Positions 32,938 through 41,495 of a DNA stretch of 64,000 bases are shown here, piece by piece. The position numbers and the translations under genes are program-made. The notes beneath the pieces were generated by a model. That model had not been told where the DNA came from. It did no database searches and saw nothing but the letters and a program-made list of their open reading frames with translations. The stretch comes from Pseudoxanthomonas sp. PXM02 (GTDB taxonomy: Bacteria; Pseudomonadota; Gammaproteobacteria; Xanthomonadales; Xanthomonadaceae): positions 1 through 64,000 of the forward strand of contig NZ_JACVAK010000002.1 of the NCBI RefSeq assembly GCF_014851805.1, written 5' to 3'. Numbering within the stretch: position 1 is the first letter of the stretch; each line of letters begins with the position of its first letter.

Positions 32938-34386
32938 TTACTGCACCAGCGTCTGGATAGCGCGCGCCGGAATCGTCACCACCGCCGAAGCCTGCCCGAC
33001 ATAGAAGTTGTAGGCGATCTCCTTGTCGGTGGGGTTCATCACCACGGTGGCCAGGCGGCCGTCCGGATTGACGAAGGCGGTGGCCAGCAGCGTGCTGCGG
33101 CTGGTCGCGGTACTGACGCGACGCGCCTCCGGCCGGATGAACTTGGAGAAGTGCCCGATGTAGTAATAGCTGGGCGTATAGATCAACTCACCGGTACGCG
33201 TGTCGGCGTGCAATGGCGCGAAACAGAAGTTGCCAACGTGGTTGGGCCCGCCGGTCTGGTCCAGCAGCATGTTCCAGTCGGTCCAGCCCACCGCGCCGTT
33301 GTTGAAGTCGTTGATCATCGAGGTGCCGTAGCGTTCGGCGTTCGGCCAGTGCTGGTAGCGCGCCGGGTCGAACTTCTCCACCGCCGCTTCGGTGAGCAGC
33401 ACGGGCTTGTCGGGGAAGGCCTCGGTCACCGCTGCCACGTTGCGGAACATCGGATCGAAGCCGGCCCACGTCTCGTACCAGTGGAAGCCGAGGCCCCAGG
33501 CGTACTTGGCGGCTTCGGGATCGCCCAGGATCACCTGCGCGCGGTACAGCATCATGTCGCGGTTGTGGTCCCACACGATGATCTTCTTGTCGGCGTAGCC
33601 GGCCGCATGCATCGTCGGGCCGAGATGCAGCTTCAGGAAGTCGCGTTCCTCTTCGGCCGTATACAGCATCGACTCCCACGTCTGGGTGGCCATCGGCTCG
33701 TTCTGCACGGTGATGCCCCAGATCGGGATGCCTTCCTTTTCGTAGGCCTGGATGAACTTCACGAAATAGTTCGCCCACGCGTCGCGGTACTCCGGCAGCA
33801 GCACACCGCCGCGAAGCATGTGCTTGTTCGTCTTCATGAAGGCCGGGGCACTCCATGGGCTGGCGTACGTCAGCAGGTTGCCTCCAGCGGCGGCGATGGC
33901 CTGCTTGATCATCGGAATGCGCGCCTGGCGGTCGTGCTCGATGGAAAACGTGGCGAGGTCCTTGTCGCCTTCCTCGATGTAGGTGTAGCTCGCCGAGCTG
34001 AAGTCGGAGCTGTGAATGGTGGTGCGCGCGAGCGAATAGCCAATGCCGTCTCGCTTGTCGTAGTACGCGCGCATGAACTCGGCGCGCTTCTCCGGCGACA
34101 GCGTGGCGTAGACCTCGGCCGTGGAGTCGGTGATCGCGCCACCGATGCCGAGCAGTGCCTGGTGCTTCTTCGACGGGTCGACGAAGACGGAGTTCTCGAC
34201 TTCGGTCAGCTTGTGACCGGTCTTCAGCGTAGCGGTGCCGCTGCGTGCCAGGCGTTGCGTGCTGTCCTGCGCGGTGGTGTAGATGGTGACGGAGGCGGGC
34301 GCATCGGCGGCGATGGCATCGGGCGCGCCGGTCATCATCGACAGGCCCAGCAAGGCGGCGAAAAGGGGGGTGTGGCGCATCGGCAT
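32938..34386 (-). CDS. Exported GH30 glycoside hydrolase
   Basis: The 482-residue enzyme has a signal peptide ending DAIAA (about residue 27). The (beta/alpha)8 barrel shows GIGGAITDSTAEV, ASPWSAPAFMKTN, TVQNEP (acid/base Glu) and LLTEAAVE (nucleophile Glu), and a C-terminal beta-sandwich follows. This is family GH30, subfamily 1/3-like: glucosylceramidase, beta-1,6-glucanase or beta-glucosidase/xylosidase. It heads a two-gene operon with the deacetylase. Its promoter (TTGACA-17-TATGAC on the minus strand) overlaps a TGACAGCGCTGTCA palindrome. A second start, MRHTP, lies two codons in. Confidence 0.88.
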   Translation of the reverse strand: MPMRHTPLFAALLGLSMMTGAPDAIAADAPASVTIYTTAQDSTQRLARSGTATLKTGHKLTEVENSVFVDPSKKHQALLGIGGAITDSTAEVYATLSPEKRAEFMRAYYDKRDGIGYSLARTTIHSSDFSSASYTYIEEGDKDLATFSIEHDRQARIPMIKQAIAAAGGNLLTYASPWSAPAFMKTNKHMLRGGVLLPEYRDAWANYFVKFIQAYEKEGIPIWGITVQNEPMATQTWESMLYTAEEERDFLKLHLGPTMHAAGYADKKIIVWDHNRDMMLYRAQVILGDPEAAKYAWGLGFHWYETWAGFDPMFRNVAAVTEAFPDKPVLLTEAAVEKFDPARYQHWPNAERYGTSMINDFNNGAVGWTDWNMLLDQTGGPNHVGNFCFAPLHADTRTGELIYTPSYYYIGHFSKFIRPEARRVSTATSRSTLLATAFVNPDGRLATVVMNPTDKEIAYNFYVGQASAVVTIPARAIQTLVQ

Positions 34387-34693
34387 GATCCTCGTGGGCG
34401 CGACATGGCATCCCGCGCAGGCTGCGGGTGATGTCGTTGCAGAGTGGTTGACAGCGCTGTCATACAGTTGCTACACCATGCTGTCAACCAACCGCGGAGG
34501 GGTGTCGCGCGGTCGTGTCGAACGGCTGGATTTTCCGTGATGTGCAGCGCGTGGTGTGTTGCCGTGCAACATGAACGTTGCGGTGTCGCAACGTCATCGC
34601 GGACGACGGACACGGTACCCAGCGATGCGTGGCGCTGTCAGAATCCGGCCTCGTTGCCGGAAGGGATGGACGAAGTGGAGCGGGAACCGTCTT
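34387..34693. other. Divergent intergenic region between GH30 and the LacI regulator
   Basis: These 307 bases hold the GH30 promoter and LacI operator (listed separately) at 34446-34489 and a leader of about 200 bases before the lacI-type gene. Plus-strand reading frames across it are short and are considered chance. Confidence 0.6.
34446..34489 (-). promoter_or_regulatory. GH30 promoter with LacI-type operators
   Basis: On the minus strand TTGACA (34487-34482), a 17-base spacer and TATGAC (34464-34459) form the promoter. The perfect palindrome tgacagcgctgtca at 34449-34462 covers the -10 box. A larger inverted repeat ggttgacag (34446-34454)/ctgtcaacc (34481-34489) also covers the -35. A near-identical palindrome lies at 35937-35950 before the TonB receptor. 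Confidence 0.8.
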
Positions 34694-35704
34694 ATGCGTA
34701 GTCGGATCGAGGATGTCGCCGCGGCTGCGGGTGTTTCGATGAAGACCGTGTCGCGCGTGCTCAACAACGAGCCCAACGTGCGCGACGCGATGCGCGAGCG
34801 CGTCATGGCGGCCGTCGAGAAACTCCAGTACCGGCCGAACCTGTCGGCGCGCAGCCTGGCGGGTCAGCGCTCGTATGTCATCGCGCTGGTCTACAACAAC
34901 CCGTCGCGCAACTACCTGATGGAAATCCAGAGCGGCATGCTGGACGCGTGCCGCGACCACCACTACAACCTGGTGCTGGCACCGGTGGGGTCTCCCAAGC
35001 AGCGCAAGGCCGAGGACCTCAAGGTCGTGTTCGAGCATTTTGCGCCGGATGGTGTGGTGCTTATTCCGCCCCTGACGGACGATCCTGCCGTGCTCGAGTT
35101 CCTTGAGCAGCATGACGTGCCGTACGCCTGCATCGCGCCGAAGCATCCGGATGGCAGGATCGGCGTGATGATGGACGAGACCGCCGCAGTGCTTGAGCTG
35201 ATGGCTTGGCTGGTAGAACAGGGCCACCGTCGCATCGCACACATCAAGGGTCCCCCGGCGCATGGCGCATGCCAATGGCGCTACAAGGGTTATCGCGATG
35301 CGCTCAAGAAGGCCGGCTTGGAGTACGAAGCCGACCTGGTGGTGCAGGGGGCCTTCTCGTTCGAATCCGGCATCGAAGCCGGCAACGCGTTGCTCGATCT
35401 CAAGAAGCCGCCTACCGCGATCTTCGCGGCCAACGACGACATGGCGGCCGGGGTGATCCGCGCCGCGTGCGAGCGTGGCCTTGTGGTGCCGCGCGACATT
35501 TCGGTCTGCGGCTTCGACGACACGCCGATCGCGCGGCACATCTACCCTGCGCTCACCACGGTGCGCCAGCCCACGTCCGAGATGGGCAAGCTCGCGACCC
35601 TGCAACTGCTGTCGCGTATCCGCACGGCGGAGGCGGGCGGCATGGTGCACGTCGAGCACGAAGTGCTGTTCCGCGAGTCGACCCAGCCGCCGACGCGTCG
35701 CTGA
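34694..35704 (+). CDS. LacI-family repressor
   Basis: The product has 336 residues. The N-terminal LacI HTH reads RIEDVAAAAGVSMKTVSRVL, with the hinge helix RPNLSARSLAG at about 45-55. The periplasmic-binding-like sensor domain contains YRDALKKAGL, FAANDDMAAGVIRAA and SVCGFDDTPIARHIYPALTT. LacI proteins of this type respond to sugars. The flanking GH30 operon and TonB receptor carry the same palindrome (TGACARCGCTGTCA), so this is their likely regulator. The ATG at 34694 is chosen because the HTH starts right after it; the frame extends to 34556 without conserved content. Confidence 0.88.
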   Translation: MRSRIEDVAAAAGVSMKTVSRVLNNEPNVRDAMRERVMAAVEKLQYRPNLSARSLAGQRSYVIALVYNNPSRNYLMEIQSGMLDACRDHHYNLVLAPVGSPKQRKAEDLKVVFEHFAPDGVVLIPPLTDDPAVLEFLEQHDVPYACIAPKHPDGRIGVMMDETAAVLELMAWLVEQGHRRIAHIKGPPAHGACQWRYKGYRDALKKAGLEYEADLVVQGAFSFESGIEAGNALLDLKKPPTAIFAANDDMAAGVIRAACERGLVVPRDISVCGFDDTPIARHIYPALTTVRQPTSEMGKLATLQLLSRIRTAEAGGMVHVEHEVLFRESTQPPTRR

Positions 35705-35886
35705 TCCCGCTGTCGTTCGAGTCCAACGACGTGTGACCCGTCCGCGTCCGCACGCCCCTGCGCCACCCCTGACGTTCCATACCAATAGAAAACCTTAGGT
35801 GTGGTCCCGCAAAAAATTTCTGTCGAAGCTGCGCTTCGGCGTAGTTGGCGAAAACGATTTCAGCTGCGCCGCAACATGCAGAATAT

Positions 35887-35908
35887 CCCTTAAAACAAGG
35901 GGTTTTTC
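35887..35908 (+). terminator. Probable terminator of the LacI gene
   Basis: The stem CCCTT/AAGGG with an AAAAC loop is followed by GTTTTTC; outer bases cagaa/ttctg extend the pairing. It lies 180 bases after the LacI stop and upstream of the next operator. Confidence 0.55.
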
Positions 35909-35935
35909 TGCTATTGCTACGAAAATCACAAAAAG

Positions 35936-35964
35936 TTGACAACGCTGTCAATCGCGCGTCCAAT
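35936..35964 (+). promoter_or_regulatory. LacI-type operator/promoter of the large TonB receptor
   Basis: The palindrome tgacaacgctgtca at 35937-35950 differs by one base from the GH30 operator. It overlaps TTGACA at 35936-35941, and 17 bases later tccaat (35959-35964) is a weak -10 candidate. Repressor binding would block the -35 box. Confidence 0.75.
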
Positions 35965-36044
35965 GCGGCCCAATGTGAGAGGCGATGGGGGCCTCGAGCA
36001 CGTACACCAACGCCATTCGTGAATTTCCGGAGAGGGGAAAGTCC

Positions 36045-39000
36045 ATGAAGCAAGTGCAGTCCGTTCCAAGGAAGCGGGTGCTGTCATCCGCATTGTTGCT
36101 GGCGCTCGCCGGCCCCGCGTGGGCGCAGCAGGCCGAGCCGCAGGGCACCGCCAGTCCCGCATCCACCACCGCCAGTGAGACGGATCCCACGGAGCTCGAC
36201 ACCATTGTCGTCACCGGCATCCGGGCCAGTCTCGAGTCGTCGATGAACCTCAAGCGCGATGCGCAGGGTGTTGTCGATGGCATCGTTGCCGAGGACATCG
36301 GCAAGTTCCCCGACACCAATCTCGCCGAATCGCTGCAGCGCATCAGCGGCGTGTCGATCGATCGCACGCCCAGCGGTGAAGGCTCGAAGGTCACGGTGCG
36401 CGGCATCGGCCCCGACCACAACCTCGTGCTGCTCAACGGCCGCCAGATGCCAGGCGCGCTGCTGAACGGCTTCTCCGCCTCCAATTCGCGTGCGTTCGAT
36501 TTCGCCAACCTCGCGTCGGAAGCAGTGTCGGCCATCGAGGTCTACAAGACCGGCCTGGCCTCCAACCCGACCGGCGGCATCGGCGCGACCATCAACATCA
36601 AGACGGCCCGGCCGCTGGAAAGCGGGCCGCTGGCGAACGTGGGCGTGAAGACGGTCCACGATACGTCCAACGGCAATCTGCCCAAGATCATGCAGGGCGA
36701 TGACTGGACCGGCGAAATGTCGGGCATCTTCAGCCAGACTTTTGCAGACGGAAAGTTCGGTATCGCCGTCAACGGCAGTTACCAGGAACGCGACAGCGGC
36801 TTCAGCCAGGTCGGTGTGACCGCCGGCTGGCGCACCCACTTCGGTGGCGAGGGTGGCTGGGGTGCGATCGCGCCGGGTACGCCAGGCAATACCAACTTGC
36901 CTGGCCCGAACGATCTGTACTCGGTGCCGCAGAACCTCAACTACAGTGTCAACGGCATCTCGCGCCAGCGCACCAACGGCCAGGTGACCCTGCAGTGGGC
37001 CCCGACGGACCGGATCACCACGACGCTGGACTACACGTACTCCGAGAACAAGATCCAGACGCGCCGCAACGAAATGTCGGTGTGGTTCAACTTCGTCGGT
37101 GTGGAAAGCGAATGGACCGATGGTCCCGCCGCCGGCCCGATCTTCTACCGTGAAAACATCCCCTGCACCGGCACGCAGAACCCGAACGGCACTTACGAGG
37201 GCTGCAGCGATCTGGCGATGGCGGGCGGTATCAGCGCGACCAAGGCCGAGAACGAGTCGGTCGGCTTCAACGTGGAATGGGAAGTGTCGGATGCGCTCGA
37301 CCTGGCGTTCGACTACCACCGCTCCACGGCCGAGCTGATGCCGGACAGCGAGTGGGGTTCGCAGGGCAACATCGGCACCGCATCGTGGGTCCGTGGCGAC
37401 ACGACGGTCTACTTCGACGGCGAACTGCCGATCCTCAGCTACGAGTTGGCGCCAGGCGTCACCGGCATCCATCCGTCGCAAGCCCGCCCGACCGGACGCC
37501 AGTTCGTGAACGGTTATTCGCGCGGCGAGGTCGACCAGGGCCAGCTGAGCGGTACCTTCAAGTTCGGCGACTACTCCGACCTGAAGTTCGGCGTGGCCAA
37601 CACCGAGGTCAAGAACCGGACGGCATGGGGCATCAACGAGAACGCGGACTGGGGCGGCATCGGATCCGCGTCCGATTTCGACGACAGCCTCTGGCAGATC
37701 GACGACATGGCGCGGTACTTCGATGCCTTCCCGGGCTACAGGGATCCGCGCTTCAGCAGCCAGTTCCTGGTCTTCGACTATGAGCGTATGCGCCAGGCGG
37801 TCGGCGCGTTCACGGGCAGGCCGGACCTCGCTCGTCGGCCGGACGATTACAACCGCGCCGACCTGCGCACCACCGAGAAGACCCGCAGCGCCTACCTGCA
37901 GTACAGCACCAGCTGGGAAACGCGGATTCCGATCAACCTGGCCGTAGGCGTGCGCTACGAGAAGACCGAGATCGAATCCGGGGCCCAGGTGGATACCCCG
38001 GTCCTCGTGCGCTGGGTGGCGGACAATGAGTTCTTCACCGACATGGGTGCCAAGTCGTTCACCACCATGACCGGTGAATACGATTACTGGCTGCCGAACA
38101 TCGACGCCAGCTTCGAACTGACCGAGGACATGGTGCTGCGTGCCAGCTATGGTCACTCGCTGGGCCGTCCCGGTTGGCAGGACATCCAGGGTGGACAGAC
38201 CGTCAGTCCGTTGCTGCGCATCAACGGCGGCAGTGGCAACTCGGGCAACCCGAACTTGAAGCCGCTGCTGTCCAAGAACATCGACCTGTCATACGAGTGG
38301 TACTACAGCGAGGCCAGCTACTTCTCGATCGGGTACTACCGCAAGGACATCTCCAACTACATCGATCCCGGTGCCGACTCCTTCCAGGACACGTTGTTCA
38401 GCCTGCCCACGCCGGTGGGTGGCGCGTACTGGAACGCCGCCATCGGCGCCGGTGGCTGCGGCAGCGCGGACGTAGGCTGCATCCGCCAGTACATCTTCGA
38501 CAACTTCGATGGCCAACCGGGCGTGGACAGCACGGCGGGTTCGAATGGCGAGATCACCGGTATCGCCGGCGATCCGCTGGTGGTCTACAACGTCACCATC
38601 CCCGGCAACGCGGGTTCGCACAAGCTCAACGGCTATGAGCTCAGCGTGCAGCACATGTTCGGCGACAGCGGCTTCGGTTTGGCGGCCAACTACACCATCG
38701 TCGACAGCGACAGCCTGTCGTACAACAACAATGCCAAGGGACCGCAGCAGGTGCTCGTCGGCCTGAGCGACTCGGCGAACCTGGTGGGCTTCTACGACAA
38801 GGGGCCGTGGCAGGTACGCCTGGCGTACAACTGGCGCGACAAGTTCCTGAACTCCCAGTACGACGGTGACGCGGCGGATATCGCCAAGCGGAATCCTGTG
38901 TATGTCGAAGAGTACGGTCAGTGGGACCTGAGCGTCGGGTACAAGTTCAGCGACAACTTCACGGTGCAGTTCGAGGGCGTCAACCTCACGGATGAAACCA

Positions 39001-39092
39001 TGCGGCTCAGCGAGCGCAACAAGAACACCCTGTTCTATGGCACTCAGACCGGCCCACGCTACATGCTCGGTTTCCGCTACAACTTCCGCTGA
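36045..39092 (+). CDS. Very large TonB-dependent receptor (carbohydrate type)
   Basis: The 1,015-residue receptor has a signal peptide to about residue 30 (LALAGPAWAQ) and a TonB box region (ELDTIVVTGIRASLESSMNL). The plug contains EDIGKFPDTNLAESLQRISG, KVTVRGIGPDHN and EAVSAIEVYKTG, and the long barrel ends MLGFRYNFR. The GKFPDTN motif and size mark the class of receptors that accompany glycan-degradation loci and flavin halogenase genes in Xanthomonas, Caulobacter and Brevundimonas. A strong ribosome-binding site (ggagagggga) precedes the ATG. The operator upstream ties it to the LacI repressor. A terminator follows, so the halogenase genes may depend on partial readthrough or their own promoter. 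Confidence 0.9.
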   Translation: MKQVQSVPRKRVLSSALLLALAGPAWAQQAEPQGTASPASTTASETDPTELDTIVVTGIRASLESSMNLKRDAQGVVDGIVAEDIGKFPDTNLAESLQRISGVSIDRTPSGEGSKVTVRGIGPDHNLVLLNGRQMPGALLNGFSASNSRAFDFANLASEAVSAIEVYKTGLASNPTGGIGATINIKTARPLESGPLANVGVKTVHDTSNGNLPKIMQGDDWTGEMSGIFSQTFADGKFGIAVNGSYQERDSGFSQVGVTAGWRTHFGGEGGWGAIAPGTPGNTNLPGPNDLYSVPQNLNYSVNGISRQRTNGQVTLQWAPTDRITTTLDYTYSENKIQTRRNEMSVWFNFVGVESEWTDGPAAGPIFYRENIPCTGTQNPNGTYEGCSDLAMAGGISATKAENESVGFNVEWEVSDALDLAFDYHRSTAELMPDSEWGSQGNIGTASWVRGDTTVYFDGELPILSYELAPGVTGIHPSQARPTGRQFVNGYSRGEVDQGQLSGTFKFGDYSDLKFGVANTEVKNRTAWGINENADWGGIGSASDFDDSLWQIDDMARYFDAFPGYRDPRFSSQFLVFDYERMRQAVGAFTGRPDLARRPDDYNRADLRTTEKTRSAYLQYSTSWETRIPINLAVGVRYEKTEIESGAQVDTPVLVRWVADNEFFTDMGAKSFTTMTGEYDYWLPNIDASFELTEDMVLRASYGHSLGRPGWQDIQGGQTVSPLLRINGGSGNSGNPNLKPLLSKNIDLSYEWYYSEASYFSIGYYRKDISNYIDPGADSFQDTLFSLPTPVGGAYWNAAIGAGGCGSADVGCIRQYIFDNFDGQPGVDSTAGSNGEITGIAGDPLVVYNVTIPGNAGSHKLNGYELSVQHMFGDSGFGLAANYTIVDSDSLSYNNNAKGPQQVLVGLSDSANLVGFYDKGPWQVRLAYNWRDKFLNSQYDGDAADIAKRNPVYVEEYGQWDLSVGYKFSDNFTVQFEGVNLTDETMRLSERNKNTLFYGTQTGPRYMLGFRYNFR

Positions 39093-39137
39093 CGTTTGAC
39101 GGCATGCCCAGGTCCGAGCCGGATCTGGGCGGCATCG

Positions 39138-39170
39138 CCAAAGCCGCTGGTCTCCAGCGGCTTTGGTTTT
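39138..39170 (+). terminator. Intrinsic terminator after the large receptor
   Basis: A perfect 13-bp stem, ccaaagccgctgg/ccagcggctttgg with a three-base loop, is followed by TTTT. It lies about 50 bases before the first halogenase gene. Confidence 0.85.
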
Positions 39171-39221
39171 GGGGCGGACCTCGCAGGTCCGGCCAGGCGA
39201 CTGCAACGAAGAGGTGGCGGC

Positions 39222-40775
39222 GTGGATGTTCCTGTCAGGCATGTAGTCATCCTCGGAGGCGGTTCGGCAGGCTGGCTCACCGCTGCCGTGCTGGCGGCCG
39301 AGCATCAGTCCGCGCTTGAAACCGGACTGAAGATCACGCTGATCGAGTCGCCGGAGGTGGCGACCGTCGGTGTGGGCGAAGGCACGTGGCCGACGATGCG
39401 CGATACCTTGCGCAGAACCGGCGTCAGCGAGACGGCCTTCATCCGCGAATGCGATGCGGCCTTCAAGCAGGGATCCAAGTTCGTCCGCTGGCGCGAAGAG
39501 GTCGATGGCGACTACTACCATCATCCGTTCGTGCTGCCGCCGGGATTCCTGGAGACCCATCTTGCGACCGGCTGGATGGCGCATCGCGAGGTGCCTTTCA
39601 GCATGCTGACATGTTTCCAGGCGCATCTGTGCGAGGCGGGGAAATCACCCAAGCAGTTCGCCACGCCGGAATGGGCATCCGTCGCCAACTACGCTTACCA
39701 CCTGGATGCGGCGAAGCTGGGCGTGTTCATGCGCCGGCATTGCGTCGAGAAGCTCGGCGTGCGCCATGTGTCCGACCACATGGTGGGCGTGGACACCCAT
39801 GAGAACGGCGATATCGCCGCGCTACGCACGCGGGAACACGGTGCGATCGACGGCGATCTGTTCGTGGATTGCAGCGGCATGCGCGCGCTGCTGATCGGCC
39901 AGCACTACGGCGTCGAGATCGAATCGCAGAAGGATGTGCTGTTCAACGACCGCGCCATTGCGACGCGCGTGCCGTATGTAGATCGCAGCGTGGAAATCGC
40001 GTGTCAGACCATCTCCACGGCGCAGGAAGCCGGCTGGATCTGGGACATCGGGCTGCAGAGCCGGCGCGGCATCGGTCATGTCTACTCCAGCACCCACACC
40101 AGCGACGACGCTGCCGAGGCCGCATTGCGCCGCTACATCGTGGCGACGGGCGGCCGCGAGCAGGACATCGAATCGCTGCCGAAGATCGTGATCCGACCCG
40201 GCTTCAGGCGCGGTGCCTGGCACCGGAACTGCGTGGCGATCGGGCTCTCCAGTGGCTTCATGGAGCCGCTCGAGGCGTCTTCACTGGTCATGGTGGAACT
40301 CGCGGCGGGCATGCTTGCCGACCAGATGCCCGCCACGCGAGCCGCCGTGGACATCGTCGCCAGGCGCTACAACGACACCTTCAGCTATCGCTGGGACCGC
40401 ATCGTCGATTTCCTGAAGTTGCACTACGTCCTGAGCAAACGGGACGACAGCGCGTACTGGCGCGACAACCGCAGGCTCGAAACGATCCCCGACCGTCTGC
40501 GCGACCTGCTTGAGTTCTGGCGTCACCAGCCGCCTTCGCGGTACGACCTCAACCGGGTCGAGGAAGTGTTCCCCTCGGCGAGCTACCAGTTCATCCTCTA
40601 TGGCATGGGGTTCGCGCCGGAAGCCAGGCCGACCACGCGGCGCATGGATGATGTCCGGCGCTCCGAAGCGTACTTCCAGGAATCCGCAGACATCGCGCGG
40701 AAGATGCTGTCGGCATTGCCTGGGCATCGCGAGATGCTCGATCATGTGATGACGCGCGGAATGCCGCGCATCTAG
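39222..40775 (+). CDS. Flavin-dependent tryptophan-halogenase family protein 1
   Basis: The product has 517 residues from a GTG that follows a gaggtggcgg ribosome-binding site. VVILGGGSAGWLTAAVLA (residues 8-25) is the FAD-binding loop and AFKQGSKF holds K82, which aligns with the catalytic Lys79 of PrnA. GFMEPLEASS at about 345-355 carries the second conserved Glu. The halogenase signature WxWxIP is altered here to WIWDIG (W272, W274). The FAD part is intact, so the protein may be a halogenase on an unusual substrate or another flavin monooxygenase. It is first in a four-gene set with SapC, cupin and a second halogenase. Confidence 0.82.
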   Translation: MDVPVRHVVILGGGSAGWLTAAVLAAEHQSALETGLKITLIESPEVATVGVGEGTWPTMRDTLRRTGVSETAFIRECDAAFKQGSKFVRWREEVDGDYYHHPFVLPPGFLETHLATGWMAHREVPFSMLTCFQAHLCEAGKSPKQFATPEWASVANYAYHLDAAKLGVFMRRHCVEKLGVRHVSDHMVGVDTHENGDIAALRTREHGAIDGDLFVDCSGMRALLIGQHYGVEIESQKDVLFNDRAIATRVPYVDRSVEIACQTISTAQEAGWIWDIGLQSRRGIGHVYSSTHTSDDAAEAALRRYIVATGGREQDIESLPKIVIRPGFRRGAWHRNCVAIGLSSGFMEPLEASSLVMVELAAGMLADQMPATRAAVDIVARRYNDTFSYRWDRIVDFLKLHYVLSKRDDSAYWRDNRRLETIPDRLRDLLEFWRHQPPSRYDLNRVEEVFPSASYQFILYGMGFAPEARPTTRRMDDVRRSEAYFQESADIARKMLSALPGHREMLDHVMTRGMPRI

Positions 40776-40787
40776 GACAGCCCAACG

Positions 40788-41495
40788 ATGCCCCGACACG
40801 CCCAGGTCAACAACATCGATCACAAGGATCTGCGGATCGACACCCGGCGCAGTGCGCAGCTGGGTGACGATGTCGGATTCGCCGCCACGTTCCCTGCCGA
40901 GTTCCGCGACCTGCAGGCTTACTATCCCATCGTGTTCCGCAAGGACATGCACGGCGTGTTGTCGCCCGTCGCACTGCTCGGGTTCGAGGAGGGACGGAAC
41001 CTGTTCCTCGACGGCGAGCGCTGGGATGCGCACTACCTGCCGCTGGCGATCGAACGGCAACCGTTCCTGATCGGGCGCGGGGGCGACGAGATGACCGTGC
41101 ATATCGACCTGGACAATCCCAGGGTGGGGGGCGCCACCGGCGAACCGCTGTTCCGTGAGCATGGCGGCAATACCGAATTCCTGGATCGGATCGCGTCGGT
41201 ACTTCTCACGCTGCACAACGGGCTCGAGCGCGTGCCGGTGTTCGTCAATGCCCTGCTTGAGCTCGATCTGCTGGAGTCCTTCGCGCTCGATGTGGAGCTG
41301 GACGATGGGTCGCAGAACCGGTTGGCGGGCTACTACACCATCAATGAAGACCGGCTACGTGGTCTCGATGCGGTGGCCCTGGGTCAGCTGCATGCCGCAG
41401 GCCACCTGGAGCCTATCTTCATGGCCGTGGCCTCGATCTCGAACTTCCGTGCCCTGATCGACAGGATGAACCGGAGCCGTGCTGGCGGACGCTAG
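40788..41495 (+). CDS. SapC-family protein
   Basis: The 235-residue protein has no signal peptide or membrane helix. Features include FPAEFRDLQAYYPIVFRKD, RWDAHYLPLAIERQPFLIG, NGLERVPVFVNALLELDLLE and AGYYTINEDRLRGLDA. This is the SapC family (Pfam SapC), first noted near S-layer protein genes of Campylobacter; its biochemical role is unknown. In alpha- and gammaproteobacteria it is repeatedly next to flavin halogenases and TonB receptors, as here. It starts 12 bases after the first halogenase stop and overlaps the cupin gene by 17 bases, so the set is one operon. Confidence 0.85.
   Translation: MPRHAQVNNIDHKDLRIDTRRSAQLGDDVGFAATFPAEFRDLQAYYPIVFRKDMHGVLSPVALLGFEEGRNLFLDGERWDAHYLPLAIERQPFLIGRGGDEMTVHIDLDNPRVGGATGEPLFREHGGNTEFLDRIASVLLTLHNGLERVPVFVNALLELDLLESFALDVELDDGSQNRLAGYYTINEDRLRGLDAVALGQLHAAGHLEPIFMAVASISNFRALIDRMNRSRAGGR

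Larger units (their letters stand above)
35705..36044. other. AT-richer intergenic region before the large TonB receptor
   Basis: The 340 bases include a terminator-like hairpin at 35887-35908 and the LacI-type operator at 35937-35950, both listed. There is also a small UUCG-loop hairpin (ctgcgcttcggcgtag, near 35829). No gene is seen. Composition is visibly less GC-rich than neighbouring coding DNA. Confidence 0.55.

Noticed and set aside
36084..38156. A 690-residue minus-strand open frame inside the large receptor gene
   Set aside because: No domain is visible, and the plus strand encodes a full receptor with signal peptide, plug and barrel.
39096..39221. Longer start for the first halogenase
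   Set aside because: The extension reads through an intrinsic terminator; the FAD loop begins seven residues after the GTG at 39222, as usual for the family.
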